NCBI GenBank assembly: GCA_016931895.1
Contig: JAFGDY010000072.1
Span: 1 to 57,006, forward strand
Origin: Anaerolineae bacterium
GTDB taxonomy: Bacteria; Chloroflexota; Anaerolineae; 4572-78; J111
Length of the DNA stretch: 57,006 nt
Direction of reading: 5' to 3'
Below are positions 37,301 to 45,390 of the stretch, one piece after another. The position numbers were made by a program, and so were the translations under genes. Under the pieces are notes generated by a model. It was given only the letters and a program-made list of their open reading frames with translations. It was not told the origin of the DNA and made no database searches. The first letter of the stretch is position 1. Each line of letters opens with the position of its first letter.

Positions 37301-38929
37301 ACCTGCTCTCAGGATTCCATCAAACGCATCACCGAAAAAACTATAGAATTCAAGCTGAATCGGGTGGTGGTGGCCTCCTGCACTCCCCTCACCCACGAGC
37401 CGCTTTTTCAAGACAGTATTCGCCAGGCCGGGTTGAACCCCTACCTGTTTGACATGGCCAACATTCGCAACCAGTGCTCCTGGGTTCACGGGGATGATTT
37501 TGCCGGAGCCACCTTAAAGGCCAAAGAGTTGGTGCGCATGACGGTGGCCCGCGCCGCCGAGCTAAAACCGTTGCATCGCCTTGAGGTGCCGGTCACCAAA
37601 CGGGCGCTGGTTATTGGGGGCGGGCTGGCCGGGATGCAGGCCGCGCTGGCCCTGGCCCAACAGGAAGTAGCCGTGGACCTGGTTGAGCGAGAAGCGGCCC
37701 TGGGCGGTAATTTGCGCCACGTCCGCTTTTTGCCGGAGTTGTCGGGTTCAAAAGACCAAACCCGGCTCCAATGGCGCGACGCCCAAGCTTATCTGCAAGA
37801 CCTGATCGCGCAGGTCAACGCCGCGCCGGGCATTACGGTCAGGCTGCAAACCCAACATCTTAAAACCGACGGTTACAAGGGTAACTTCACTTCCACGTTG
37901 CGTGCGCCGGAGGGAGAAGTAACCGTTCAGCACGGCGCAACCATTGTGGCGGTGGGGGCGCAAGAGTATCGGGGGCCGGATTACGGCTACGGCAGTAACC
38001 CGCACATTCTTACCCAGCAGGAATTTGAGGCGCAATTGGCCGGCGAAGATTTGGCGGGCGGGGATTTAGCCGACGTGAACTCGGTGGTGATGATCCAGTG
38101 CGTGGGTCCCGCCGAGCAGCATTGCAGCCGCACCTGCTGTACCATCGCTTTGAAAAACGCCCTCAAGTTGAAGGAACTCAATCCCGCGGCCCAGGTTACA
38201 ATTCTTTACCGCGACGTGCGCACCTATGGTTTTAAGGAGCGACTTTATACCGAAGCGCGCCGGGCCGGGGTTCTTTTTGTGCGGTATGAGGCGGCGCGCA
38301 AACCGCAAGTCAACCAGCCCGCCGCCGGGCCATTAGAGGTGCAAGTTTGGGAACCCATGTTAGGCCGGGAGATGGTGTTGCGGCCCGACCGTTTGGTATT
38401 GAGCATGCCGATGGTGCCGGCGCAGGGGGTCAAAACATTGGCCAACCGGCTCAAAGTGGGCGTTGACCTGGACGGCTGGCTGATGGAGGCCCACGTTAAA
38501 CTGCGCCCGGTTGATTTTTCCACCGAAGGCTTTTACATGGCCGGGGCCGCCCACTATCCCAAATTGTTAGACGAAACCATTACCCAAGCTCAAGCCGCCG
38601 CCGCCCGCGCGGCCACCATCTTGAGCCGGGATTCGCTGGAGGTGGGGGGGATCGTGGCCCAGGTGAGAACGGACGATTGTGTGGGCTGTCTCACCTGCGT
38701 TCGCACCTGCCCCTTTGGCGTGCCCCAAATTAAATTTGACCTCACCGGCGTGGGCAACATTGCCGGGGCGGCTTTTATTGAACCGGCCATTTGCCAGGGC
38801 TGCGGCACGTGCGCCGCGGCCTGCCCGGCCAAAGCCATTGATCTAAGGCACTACACCGACGCCCAGGTATTACCCAAAGTTGACGCCTTGTTTGCGCCGG
38901 CGTGTCTGATAAAGGAGTCTGTTCAATGA
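34358..38929 (+). CDS. HdrA with inserted NfnB/GltD-like NAD(P)H oxidoreductase module (1523 aa)
   Basis: A giant flavoprotein of the heterodisulfide reductase A family. In order: a first FAD domain (GGGIAG at 20-25, then ISPKL-type Cys motif NDCSIC), a 4Fe-4S ferredoxin motif (first Cys ~116), an inserted NfnB/GltD-like NAD(P)H module (~166-610) with its own N-terminal Fe-S cysteines (PCRNACPAG), GAGPCG (~262) and GGGNVA (~391), a second Fe-S motif (CLACGICSECLSC ~635), the end of the first HdrA unit, then a complete second HdrA unit with the CHCGSN Cys domain (~948) and a second FAD site (~1085), and two C-terminal 4Fe-4S motifs (first Cys 1441). Such inserts can feed NAD(P)H electrons to the HdrA flavin, allowing electron bifurcation to ferredoxin. 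GGAG precedes the ATG. It overlaps mvhD by four bases. Confidence 0.88.
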   Translation: MTNNGREKNKTVVGAVMVVGGGIAGMQASLDLAEAGYRVNLVENKSAIGGHMAQLDKTFPTNDCSICTISPKLVEVGGHRNIKLMTNTEVLDIKGQAGDFTVTVRHNPRYIDPVKCTGCGDCAKVCPIILPDHFNEGLSERRAAYKLYPQAMPNAYAIEKRGVAPCRNACPAGQRAQGYIALINAGRYADAMRVIKEDNPFPGICGRICNHRCEDACNRGQVEEPLNIRALKRFVTDWVYEQPRVLPDPVEQKYAERVAVIGAGPCGLTAAQDLRRLGYGVTVFESLPVAGGMLRVGVPEFRLPAEIVEREVRDIVDLGVDLRLNTRVDNLDDIFAEGFQAVLVAVGAHKGVKLSIKGRDLAGVLVNMDFLRNVRLGAPPNFSGKRVMVLGGGNVALDVARTSVRLGAAEVRLACLEEKEKMPAHAWEVEDAEAEGVIIQPARSFKQILDNGRGEVGGLECLRVNFMEFDEEGRLTLETEPGSEHVIPCDIVIFSVGQRAELAFIPKRAGVEVTKRSTVAVDPHTLAAGRPGVFAAGDAVTGTTFVIEAVAGGHNVAQSIHRYLRGQKLEPPAKPDLPVVEMSRAEIQERLHQGEIKIEPRVAMPVAPVAERRQNFEEVEQGYTEEQARAEAARCLACGICSECLSCSYECKAGAINHDEPPRIEQVQVGAVVLAPGYQIYQAELSEEYGLGRYPNVVTALQFERLLSASGPTHGHVTRPSDGKPARKIAFLQCVGSRDQSHDYCSAVCCMYAAKEAVMAREHDPEAEVTIFFMDMRAYSKGYEAYYRRAEERYGIRYVRCRISAAKEDPQTGNLLVRYLAAAEGNGHERGPEQVVEESFDMAVLSVGMEISPQVRALGRKLGIQLDDYGFCHTTQFNPLETSRRGVYAVGPFREPKDIPESVMEASGAAALAGGLLAPARGTLISPAEYPPERDVGREEPRIGVFVCHCGSNIGGFLDVPGVAAYAQTLPHVVHAEDNLYTCSQDSIKRITEKTIEFKLNRVVVASCTPLTHEPLFQDSIRQAGLNPYLFDMANIRNQCSWVHGDDFAGATLKAKELVRMTVARAAELKPLHRLEVPVTKRALVIGGGLAGMQAALALAQQEVAVDLVEREAALGGNLRHVRFLPELSGSKDQTRLQWRDAQAYLQDLIAQVNAAPGITVRLQTQHLKTDGYKGNFTSTLRAPEGEVTVQHGATIVAVGAQEYRGPDYGYGSNPHILTQQEFEAQLAGEDLAGGDLADVNSVVMIQCVGPAEQHCSRTCCTIALKNALKLKELNPAAQVTILYRDVRTYGFKERLYTEARRAGVLFVRYEAARKPQVNQPAAGPLEVQVWEPMLGREMVLRPDRLVLSMPMVPAQGVKTLANRLKVGVDLDGWLMEAHVKLRPVDFSTEGFYMAGAAHYPKLLDETITQAQAAAARAATILSRDSLEVGGIVAQVRTDDCVGCLTCVRTCPFGVPQIKFDLTGVGNIAGAAFIEPAICQGCGTCAAACPAKAIDLRHYTDAQVLPKVDALFAPACLIKESVQ

Positions 38930-39360
38930 CCACCGAAAACAATTTTGAGCCTACCATTTTGGCCTTTTGCTGCCGTCACTGCGCCTATGCCGCGGCCGAT
39001 TTGGCCGGCGGCCTGCGCCTCAAGTATCCGGCCTCGATCAAGATCATCGAGTTGCCCTGCACGGGTAAGTTTGACGTGTTGTACGCCCTGCGCGCTTTTG
39101 AAGACGGCGCCGACGGCCTGCTGGTGGCCGGTTGACTGGAAGGCGACTGTCATTACCTGGAAGGTAATCTTAACGCCAAAAAAAGAGTGGCCTACGTCAG
39201 CAAACTGCTGGCCGAAATTGGCCTGGAGGGCGAACGCGTTCAAATGACCAACCTGTCGGCGGCAATGGGGGCGCAGTTTGCCCAGGCCGCCACCGACATG
39301 GCCCAAAAAATCAGCCGGTTGGGGCCTAATCCCCTGCGGGCCGGCGGAGGTAAAAAATGA
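38926..39360 (+). CDS. mvhD: MvhD-family iron-sulfur protein, selenocysteine-containing (in-frame TGA)
   Basis: A 144-residue protein of the MvhD/FrhD delta-subunit family, which links HdrA to its electron donor. The frame starts with ATG after AAGGAG and reads through TGA at 39133-39135 (residue 70); it stays in frame to the TGA at 39358-39360 that overlaps the next start. The TGA sits exactly where homologues have Cys in an AG(C/U)-x-EGDCHYLEGN motif. Other Cys residues (FCCRHC at 15-19) are conserved. Sequence on both sides is typical of the family, so this is a selenoprotein and not a broken gene. In standard gene calling it appears as two fragments. It overlaps HdrA (four bases) and MetV (ATGA). 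Confidence 0.92.
39133..39177 (+). promoter_or_regulatory. bSECIS-like hairpin after the in-frame TGA
   Basis: The TGA at 39133-39135 is followed, 16 bases later, by a perfect six-base stem ATTACC (39152-39157)/GGTAAT (39163-39168) with loop TGGAA, giving G in the second loop position as in bacterial SECIS elements. A lower stem GGCG (39142-39145)/CGCC (39174-39177) supports it across an internal loop. Within coding sequence such a stem must also be compatible with the protein, which it is. Confidence 0.85.
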
Positions 39361-40043
39361 TCATTGCCGAACAAAAACCCCTGGTCAAGATAAAAGAAAT
39401 GCTGGCCGGCCAACAAAAAGTGCTGGTGCTTGGCTGCGGCACCTGCGTGACGGTATGTTTTGCCGGCGGCAGCAAAGAAGTGGGCATCCTGGCGTCCAGC
39501 CTGCGCATGGCGGCCAAACTGGAGGGCCAACCCAAAATAGTGGATGAAATGACCGTCCAGCGCCAATGCGAGTGGGAATATATTGACCCGCTGCTGGAAA
39601 AACTGGACGATTACGACGCCGTTCTCTCGTTGGGCTGTGGGGTGGGGGTGCAGGCCCTGGCCGAGCGATTTCCCGATAAACCAATTTTGCCTGGACTGAA
39701 CACCTCGTTTATGGGCCTGCCCACCGAACAGGGCGTTTGGGAAGAACGCTGCCAGGCTTGCGGCGATTGCATTTTGGATTTGACCGGGGGGATTTGCCCC
39801 ATTGCCCGCTGCGCCAAACAATTGCTCAACGGGCCGTGCGGCGGTTCGCAAAACGGCCGGTGTGAAATTGACCCGGCAGTGCCCTGCGCCTGGCACCTCA
39901 TCTGGGAGCGGGCCGAAAAACTGGGTTTACGGGACAGGCTGCTGGCCGTGCAGCCGCCCAAAACTTGGACCACCAGCCGCGACGGCGGCCCGCGCCGCAT
40001 TATCCGCGACGATCTACGTTTGCCCGAAGAATACCGGGAATGA
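39357..40043 (+). CDS. metV: MetV: methylenetetrahydrofolate reductase C-terminal/zinc and Fe-S subunit
   Basis: A 228-residue protein of the MetV family (methylenetetrahydrofolate reductase C-terminal domain). Cysteine motifs CGTC-VTVC and CQACGDCILDLTGGICPIARC, then the PCGG tail (NGPCGGSQNGRCEI), bind iron-sulfur clusters. In Moorella it pairs with MetF as MetVF. GGAGG lies six bases before the ATG, which overlaps the mvhD stop (ATGA). It precedes MetF directly, so the two will be translated together. Confidence 0.88.
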   Translation: MIIAEQKPLVKIKEMLAGQQKVLVLGCGTCVTVCFAGGSKEVGILASSLRMAAKLEGQPKIVDEMTVQRQCEWEYIDPLLEKLDDYDAVLSLGCGVGVQALAERFPDKPILPGLNTSFMGLPTEQGVWEERCQACGDCILDLTGGICPIARCAKQLLNGPCGGSQNGRCEIDPAVPCAWHLIWERAEKLGLRDRLLAVQPPKTWTTSRDGGPRRIIRDDLRLPEEYRE

Positions 40044-40055
40044 GGAGTGGGTTAA

Positions 40056-41048
40056 ATGACCGACATTTCAGCGAACGGCTATAAATCCGGCAGTAACCTG
40101 GAGCGCGTTATCCGGGCCGGCCATTTTGTGGTTACCGGAGAGCTTGGCCCGCCGCAAGGCTGGTGCCGCGAAGAAATTGAGCGCAAGGCGGCCTTGCTCA
40201 AAGGCGTGGTGGATGCCGTCAACCTGACCGACAACCAGACGGCCATTGTGCGGATGTCGAGCATTGCCGCCGGGCGAATTTTGGTTGAGCTGGGTTTGGA
40301 GCCGGTGGTCCAGATGACGTGCCGCGACCGCAACCGGCTGGGCATCCAGAGCGACCTGCTGGGCGCGGCGGCGTTGGGCATGCGTAACTTGCTCTGCCTT
40401 TCGGGCGACCACCAGAGTTTTGGCAACCATCCCACCGCCAAAAATGTCCACGATGTGGACAGCATTCAGTTGGTGCAGATGGCGGCCAATATGCGTGATC
40501 AGGCCGTATTCCAGTGCGGCGACGAAATTGAAGGCGGCGGCCTGCCCGTTTTTGTGGGCGCGGCGGCCAACCCTTTTGGCGACCCCTTTGAGCTGCGGCC
40601 CTATCGCCTGGCCAAAAAAGTGGCGGCCGGGGCCGATTTTATCCAAACCCAGCTTATTTACGATATTCCCCGTTTTAAAGAATACATGCGGCGGGTGGTT
40701 GACCTGGGCCTGCACAAAAAAACGGCCATCCTGGCCGGGGTAGGGCCGTTAAAGAGCAGCGGCATGGCCAAATACATGCGCGACAAAGTGCCCGGCATGA
40801 TCGTTGCCAACTATTACGTGGACGAGATGAGCAAAGCCATTGAGGGTATTGCCAAAGAAGAAAAAGCCGCCCGCACGCAAGCCTGGCGAAAACGAGGCAT
40901 TGAACTGTGCATTGAGCAGATCCAACAAATCCGCGAGATTGAGGGCGTGGCGGGTATTCACATTATGGCTATTGAGTGGGAAGAGGCTGTTAAACCAATT
41001 GTTGAGGGAGCCGGATTATTGCCCCGGCCCACCTTTAATCAGAGTTAA
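40056..41048 (+). CDS. metF: 5,10-methylenetetrahydrofolate reductase
   Basis: A 330-residue TIM-barrel flavoprotein that reduces methylene-THF to methyl-THF, the committed methyl-branch step. Visible landmarks are the N-terminal TGELGPPQGWC with the catalytic Glu, the flavin-binding MRNLLCLSGDHQSFGNHPTAKN, the GAAANPFG segment and QTQLIYDIPRF. The ribosome binding site GAGGAG precedes it 12 bases after the metV stop. Lacking an obvious NADH site, it probably receives electrons from the Hdr part of the complex. Confidence 0.92.
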   Translation: MTDISANGYKSGSNLERVIRAGHFVVTGELGPPQGWCREEIERKAALLKGVVDAVNLTDNQTAIVRMSSIAAGRILVELGLEPVVQMTCRDRNRLGIQSDLLGAAALGMRNLLCLSGDHQSFGNHPTAKNVHDVDSIQLVQMAANMRDQAVFQCGDEIEGGGLPVFVGAAANPFGDPFELRPYRLAKKVAAGADFIQTQLIYDIPRFKEYMRRVVDLGLHKKTAILAGVGPLKSSGMAKYMRDKVPGMIVANYYVDEMSKAIEGIAKEEKAARTQAWRKRGIELCIEQIQQIREIEGVAGIHIMAIEWEEAVKPIVEGAGLLPRPTFNQS

Positions 41049-41071
41049 GGCCTTTATTTAAGAGGTGCAAA

Positions 41072-42460
41072 ATGACCCTGGCCCAACCAACAACCCAAAC
41101 CCTGGCCCAAAAAATTGAACACGAGGTTGGCTCAAACGTATTTTTATGTTACCAATGCGTCAAGTGCAGTAGCGGCTGCCCCCTGGCCAAACACATGGAC
41201 TTGCTGCCCAACCAGGTGATGCGGGCCGTGCAACTGGACGACGAAAGCGTTTTGGAAAGCAAAACCATTTGGCTCTGCGCGGCTTGCCAAACCTGCACCA
41301 CCCGCTGCCCGCAAGAACTGGACATTGCCGGGGTGATGGACGCCTTACGCATTGAGGCCAAAAAGCAGGGCTTGCCGCCCGCCCTGCCCGACGTAGATAA
41401 ATTCAACACCCTTTTCTTGGGCGACATCGGCCTGTTGGGGCGATTGTACGAAGTGGGGTTGATGGGGGGCTTAAATTTGTGGACAGGCCAATTGTTCAAA
41501 AATATGGATATGGGCCTGGAAATGATGAAGCGGCGCAAACTCAAGCTCCTGCCCAGTCTGACCCGCCCCCCCAAACAAGTGGAGCCGGTTGACCCAACCG
41601 GCGGCAAAGTGGCCTATTATCCCGGCTGTTCGCTCCACTCCTCCGCGCCCGAATACGGCCGCACCGTGCAGGCTGTGGCCGGTGTGCTTGATTTGGACCT
41701 GGTGGAGCCGCCCGGCTGGACGTGTTGCGGCTCCACGCCCGCCCACTCTACGGATCAGACCCTGGCTACGGTGCTGCCCATGCGCACCCTGACCACAGTG
41801 GAACAGATGGGGCTGGACACCGTGACCGCTCCGTGCAGTTCGTGTTTTGCCCGGCTCAAAACAGCCGCGCACACCGTCGCTCACAATGAAACAATGGCCC
41901 GGGCCGTTGAGGATCAGCTTGGGTATGCCTATCAGGGTACGGTAACGGTGCAGCATTTGCTCGATACCCTGGTTGACCGGGTGGGCCTGGCTAAAATTGA
42001 GTCAAAGGTGCGGCAACCCTTAAAGGGGCTTAAAGTGGCCTGTTATTATGGCTGCCTGGTTACCCGGCCCAGCAAAATCACCGCCGCCGAACACCCGGAA
42101 TATCCCCTAAAAATGGATCAACTGATGCAGGCCCTGGGCGCCGAGCCGGTAGATTGGTCGTACAAAACCGATTGCTGCGGCGGCGCGCTCGGCCTGACCC
42201 AAACCCCCCTGGCCCTGGAATTGACCCGGAAAATCTTGCAAAACGCCCGCGATTGTGGGGCCGAGGTGATTGCGGCCGTTTGCCCGTTGTGCCACGTCAA
42301 CCTCGACGCCCGCCAGCGCCAGATTGGGTTTGAGCCGCCCCTGCCGGTGCTGTACGGCACGCAACTGATGGCCCTGGCCTTTGGCCTGGGCCAGAAACAG
42401 GCGGCCTTAAATAAAAATTTGGTAGACCCTAAACCGGCGTTATCGGATTATATTCGGTAG
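41072..42460 (+). CDS. HdrC-HdrB fusion protein
   Basis: A 462-residue single protein joining HdrC (residues 1-130, with CYQCVKCSSGCPL and CAACQTCTTRCP, two 4Fe-4S motifs) to HdrB (about 190-450) with two CCG domains: C-x-CCG...CSSC and C..CCGG...CPLC. HdrB binds noncubane 4Fe-4S clusters in the family and reduces disulfides or other acceptors. The two are separate genes in methanogens. GAGG precedes the ATG, 23 bases after metF. The fusion with HdrA, MvhD, MetV and MetF suggests one Hdr-MetVF complex. Confidence 0.88.
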   Translation: MTLAQPTTQTLAQKIEHEVGSNVFLCYQCVKCSSGCPLAKHMDLLPNQVMRAVQLDDESVLESKTIWLCAACQTCTTRCPQELDIAGVMDALRIEAKKQGLPPALPDVDKFNTLFLGDIGLLGRLYEVGLMGGLNLWTGQLFKNMDMGLEMMKRRKLKLLPSLTRPPKQVEPVDPTGGKVAYYPGCSLHSSAPEYGRTVQAVAGVLDLDLVEPPGWTCCGSTPAHSTDQTLATVLPMRTLTTVEQMGLDTVTAPCSSCFARLKTAAHTVAHNETMARAVEDQLGYAYQGTVTVQHLLDTLVDRVGLAKIESKVRQPLKGLKVACYYGCLVTRPSKITAAEHPEYPLKMDQLMQALGAEPVDWSYKTDCCGGALGLTQTPLALELTRKILQNARDCGAEVIAAVCPLCHVNLDARQRQIGFEPPLPVLYGTQLMALAFGLGQKQAALNKNLVDPKPALSDYIR

Positions 42461-42712
42461 CCGGCGCAAATCCTCCTCTTAGCTCTCCCCCAACAAGGTT
42501 TACGCTACCAAGGCGGAACCCGGATAAAGTGGAAATTACCCGCCTTCCGGGGTTATCAGCCGTTTTCCCCATGGACCCGTCAAAAGAGGGTCAAATTTTG
42601 CATGCATTTACCATTATAACCATTTCCTTAAAAAAATTCTCTAATATACTGTAAGAGACTGGCCTCAAGGAGTCGCTAAAACGCGTTTCCTTAAGGAGAG
42701 GCATGCCCCGTT
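42461..42712. other. Spacer with a likely promoter for the cofE-like/fhs genes
   Basis: About 250 bases without a gene. AT-rich DNA before the CofE-like gene contains TATACT at 42646-42651 and possible -35 sequences of low quality upstream. No clear terminator for the Hdr/Met operon is seen. Confidence 0.35.
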
Positions 42713-43552
42713 ATGGAAATCAGACCCATTCAAACGCCCGTTATTCAAAAAGATCAAAACCTGGTGGCTGTTTTTCTGGACACTTTTCAGGAACCGTTGG
42801 CAGAAGGCGACCTTGTTTGTGTCACCTCAAAAGTGGTTTCCCTGGAACAGGGCAGAGTGGTCAGGTTGGCGGACGTCCGGCCTTCGGCCAGGGCGCGCCG
42901 GATGGAAAAGCTGAAATACTCCAAAGATTTTGCGGCCCAACCAGAACTGGCCGAATTGATCTTACAAGAAGCGGAACGTGTGTTTGAAGACGGGTTTGTT
43001 TACCTGACCCTCAAAGACCATGTTTTCATTGCCAATGCCGGCATTGACCTGTCCAACGCGCCCGCCGGCTATGCCATTCTCTGGCCAAGCCGGTCCTGGG
43101 CGTGGGCCGAAAATTTTAGACAAAGCCTAAAAAAGCGTTATCAAATTGAGCGCTTGGGCGTGATTGTAACCGACTCTCACCTCACGCCCCTGCGCCGGGG
43201 CGTCACCGGCCTGGCCGTAGCCTACAGCGGCTTTGAGGGGATCCAAAGTGAAATAGGCCGGCCCGACCTGTTTGGCCGGCCTTTGGAAATTACCGAAAAG
43301 GCCGTGGCCGACGACCTGGCGTCGGCGGCGGTATTGGTGATGGGCGAGGCCGGGGAAAGCACTCCCTTTGCCCTGATCCGGGCCGCGCCGGTCGTCTTTA
43401 CCGATCGCTCCATAGACCCCCAGGAAACGTTCATTAATCCCAAAATGGATTTGTACGCCGGAATTTATCAGGACAGTTTTAAAGCCCTGCTTGATATTCC
43501 AATGAAGCCCTTTCCGGCAATCGGTCCTCAAGGGCAAGAGACCGAGGCTTGA
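42713..43552 (+). CDS. CofE-like (coenzyme F420-0:L-glutamate ligase family) gamma-glutamyl ligase
   Basis: A 279-residue protein of the CofE/COG1478 family (VCVTSKVVSLEQGRVV, the FVYLTLKDHVFIANAGIDLSNAP region, VIVTDSHLTPLRRGVTGLAVAYSGFEGI and DLFGRPLEITEKAVADDLASAAVLVMGE). The archetype adds glutamate to coenzyme F420-0. No other F420 gene is in the window, and members of this family have been proposed to act as folate polyglutamyl ligases where FolC is absent. The adjacent formate-THF ligase makes that alternative attractive. The start ATG is placed 14 bases after AAGGAG, rather far; a better-spaced ATG at 42703 is out of frame. Confidence 0.82.
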   Translation: MEIRPIQTPVIQKDQNLVAVFLDTFQEPLAEGDLVCVTSKVVSLEQGRVVRLADVRPSARARRMEKLKYSKDFAAQPELAELILQEAERVFEDGFVYLTLKDHVFIANAGIDLSNAPAGYAILWPSRSWAWAENFRQSLKKRYQIERLGVIVTDSHLTPLRRGVTGLAVAYSGFEGIQSEIGRPDLFGRPLEITEKAVADDLASAAVLVMGEAGESTPFALIRAAPVVFTDRSIDPQETFINPKMDLYAGIYQDSFKALLDIPMKPFPAIGPQGQETEA

Positions 43553-43591
43553 ATGAGGCTTTATTTAGTAACAACCAAGGAAGGTTAGACC

Positions 43592-45349
43592 ATGTTTAAG
43601 GTTCGCCACCCTGTACCCAGTGATATTGAAATTGCCCAAGAGGCGGTTCTCAAACCCATTAAAGAAGTGGCCGAGGCGGTAGGTTTGGGTGAGGACGATC
43701 TGGACTATTACGGCAAGTATAAGGCCAAAGTTCACCTGGACGTTCTGGAAAAATTCAAGGATCACGCGCAAGGAAAATACATTGACGTGACGGCAATCAC
43801 GCCTACCCCCCTGGGAGAAGGTAAAACAACCACCACCGTTGGTTTAAGCCAGGCGTTGGGCGCTCATTTGAACAAAAACGTGTTCACCTGCATTCGCCAG
43901 CCCTCGCAGGGGCCAACCTTTGGCATTAAAGGCGGCGCCGCCGGCGGCGGTTACAGCCAGATAGTGCCCATGGAGGATTTTAACCTCCATCTGACCGGGG
44001 ACATTCACGCGGTCACTGCCGCCAACAACCTGCTGGCGGCGGCCATTGACGCGCGGATGCTGCACGAGCGCAACTATGGCGAGCGCTTCACCAAAGTTAC
44101 CGGGTTGGACCCGTTGAACCTTAATCCCTATACCATCACCTGGAATCGCGTGCTGGATGTAAATGACCGCGAATTGCGTAAAGTGGTGGCCGGCCTGGGG
44201 GATAAGGGCGACGGCGTTCCGCGCGAAACAGGGTTTGACATTTCTGTGGCCAGCGAGGTAATGGCCATCCTGGCCTTGACCACCGGGCTTGGTGATATGC
44301 GCGAGCGGTTGGGCCGCATTGTTATTGGCCAAACTTGGGCCGGAGAGCCGGTTACGGCCGAACAGTTAGGCGCGGCCGGGGCGATGACGGTGTTAATGAA
44401 AGAGGCCGTTATGCCCAACCTGATGCAAACCCTGGAAGGCACCCCGGCCTTTGTGCACGCCGGGCCTTTTGCCAACATTGCCCACGGCAACAGCAGCATT
44501 ATTGCGGACCAGATTGCGCTGAAATTGGCCGACTACGTGGTCACCGAATCGGGCTTTGGCGCGGATATTGGCATGGAAAAATTCTTTAACATTAAGTGTC
44601 GTTATTCGGGCCTTATCCCCAACGCGGTGGTGCTGGTAGCCACCATTCGCGCTCTAAAAATGCACGGCGGCGGTCCCAGGGTGGTTGCCGGCCGTGACCT
44701 GGATAAAGCCTACACCGAGGAAAACCTGGCTTTGTTGGAGAAAGGCTGCGCCAACCTGGTCAAAAACATTCAAATTGCCGGGCTGTTTGGCATTCCGGTG
44801 GTGGTGGCGATCAATCGCTTCAAATACGATACCGAGGCTGAGGTGGCCCTGGTTAAACGGATGGCCGAAGAAGGGGGCGCTTATGCCGCGGCGGCGTCTA
44901 GCCACTGGGCCGAAGGGGGCGCCGGTTCGGTGGAACTGGCCGAGGCGGTGATGGACGCCTGCGAGCAGCCCTGCAATTTTGATTTTCTCTATCCGCTCGA
45001 TATGTCCATCAAGGAGAAAATTGAAACCATTGCTACCAAAGTTTACGGCGCAGACGGGGTGGATTATTCTTCGGCGGCTAACCAACAAATTGCCGCCTAC
45101 GAAAAAGCGGGCTTTGGCAATTTGCCCGTGTGTATGGCCAAAACTCACCTGAGCATCAGCCACGACCCCGCCTTAAAAGGCGTGCCTACAGGCTTTGGGC
45201 TGCCCATCCGCGAGGTACGGGCCAGCGTAGGGGCCGGTTTTATCTACCCCCTGTGCGGCGAGATGCGCACCATGCCAGGGCTGCCCTCCAAGCCGGTTTT
45301 TATGCAAGTAGACCTAGATGACGAGGGTAAAGTGGTTGGCCTTTTTTAA
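43592..45349 (+). CDS. fhs: Formate--tetrahydrofolate ligase
   Basis: A 585-residue enzyme that activates formate with ATP to 10-formyl-THF, the entry step of the methyl branch. The P-loop-like [16 protein letters not shown] motif is intact, as are [37 protein letters not shown], the [13 protein letters not shown] and [17 protein letters not shown] segments. AGGAAG precedes the ATG. It lies 40 bases after the CofE-like gene, so probably in the same transcript, and is convergent with the membrane protein gene. Confidence 0.97.
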   Translation: MFKVRHPVPSDIEIAQEAVLKPIKEVAEAVGLGEDDLDYYGKYKAKVHLDVLEKFKDHAQGKYIDVTAITPTPLGEGKTTTTVGLSQALGAHLNKNVFTCIRQPSQGPTFGIKGGAAGGGYSQIVPMEDFNLHLTGDIHAVTAANNLLAAAIDARMLHERNYGERFTKVTGLDPLNLNPYTITWNRVLDVNDRELRKVVAGLGDKGDGVPRETGFDISVASEVMAILALTTGLGDMRERLGRIVIGQTWAGEPVTAEQLGAAGAMTVLMKEAVMPNLMQTLEGTPAFVHAGPFANIAHGNSSIIADQIALKLADYVVTESGFGADIGMEKFFNIKCRYSGLIPNAVVLVATIRALKMHGGGPRVVAGRDLDKAYTEENLALLEKGCANLVKNIQIAGLFGIPVVVAINRFKYDTEAEVALVKRMAEEGGAYAAAASSHWAEGGAGSVELAEAVMDACEQPCNFDFLYPLDMSIKEKIETIATKVYGADGVDYSSAANQQIAAYEKAGFGNLPVCMAKTHLSISHDPALKGVPTGFGLPIREVRASVGAGFIYPLCGEMRTMPGLPSKPVFMQVDLDDEGKVVGLF

Positions 45350-45390
45350 GGTGTTCCCCAAGGGAAGTGTCCCGTTGGCCTCAAAAACAA

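Noticed and set aside
38902-39135. A short 77-codon gene ending at TGA 39135, or a pseudogene
   Set aside because: The frame continues as the rest of an MvhD protein, the TGA is at the conserved Cys position, and a SECIS-like hairpin follows.
42703-42987. Alternative gene at ATG 42703, better spaced from AAGGAG
   Set aside because: It lies in another frame from the CofE-like protein and shows no family resemblance.
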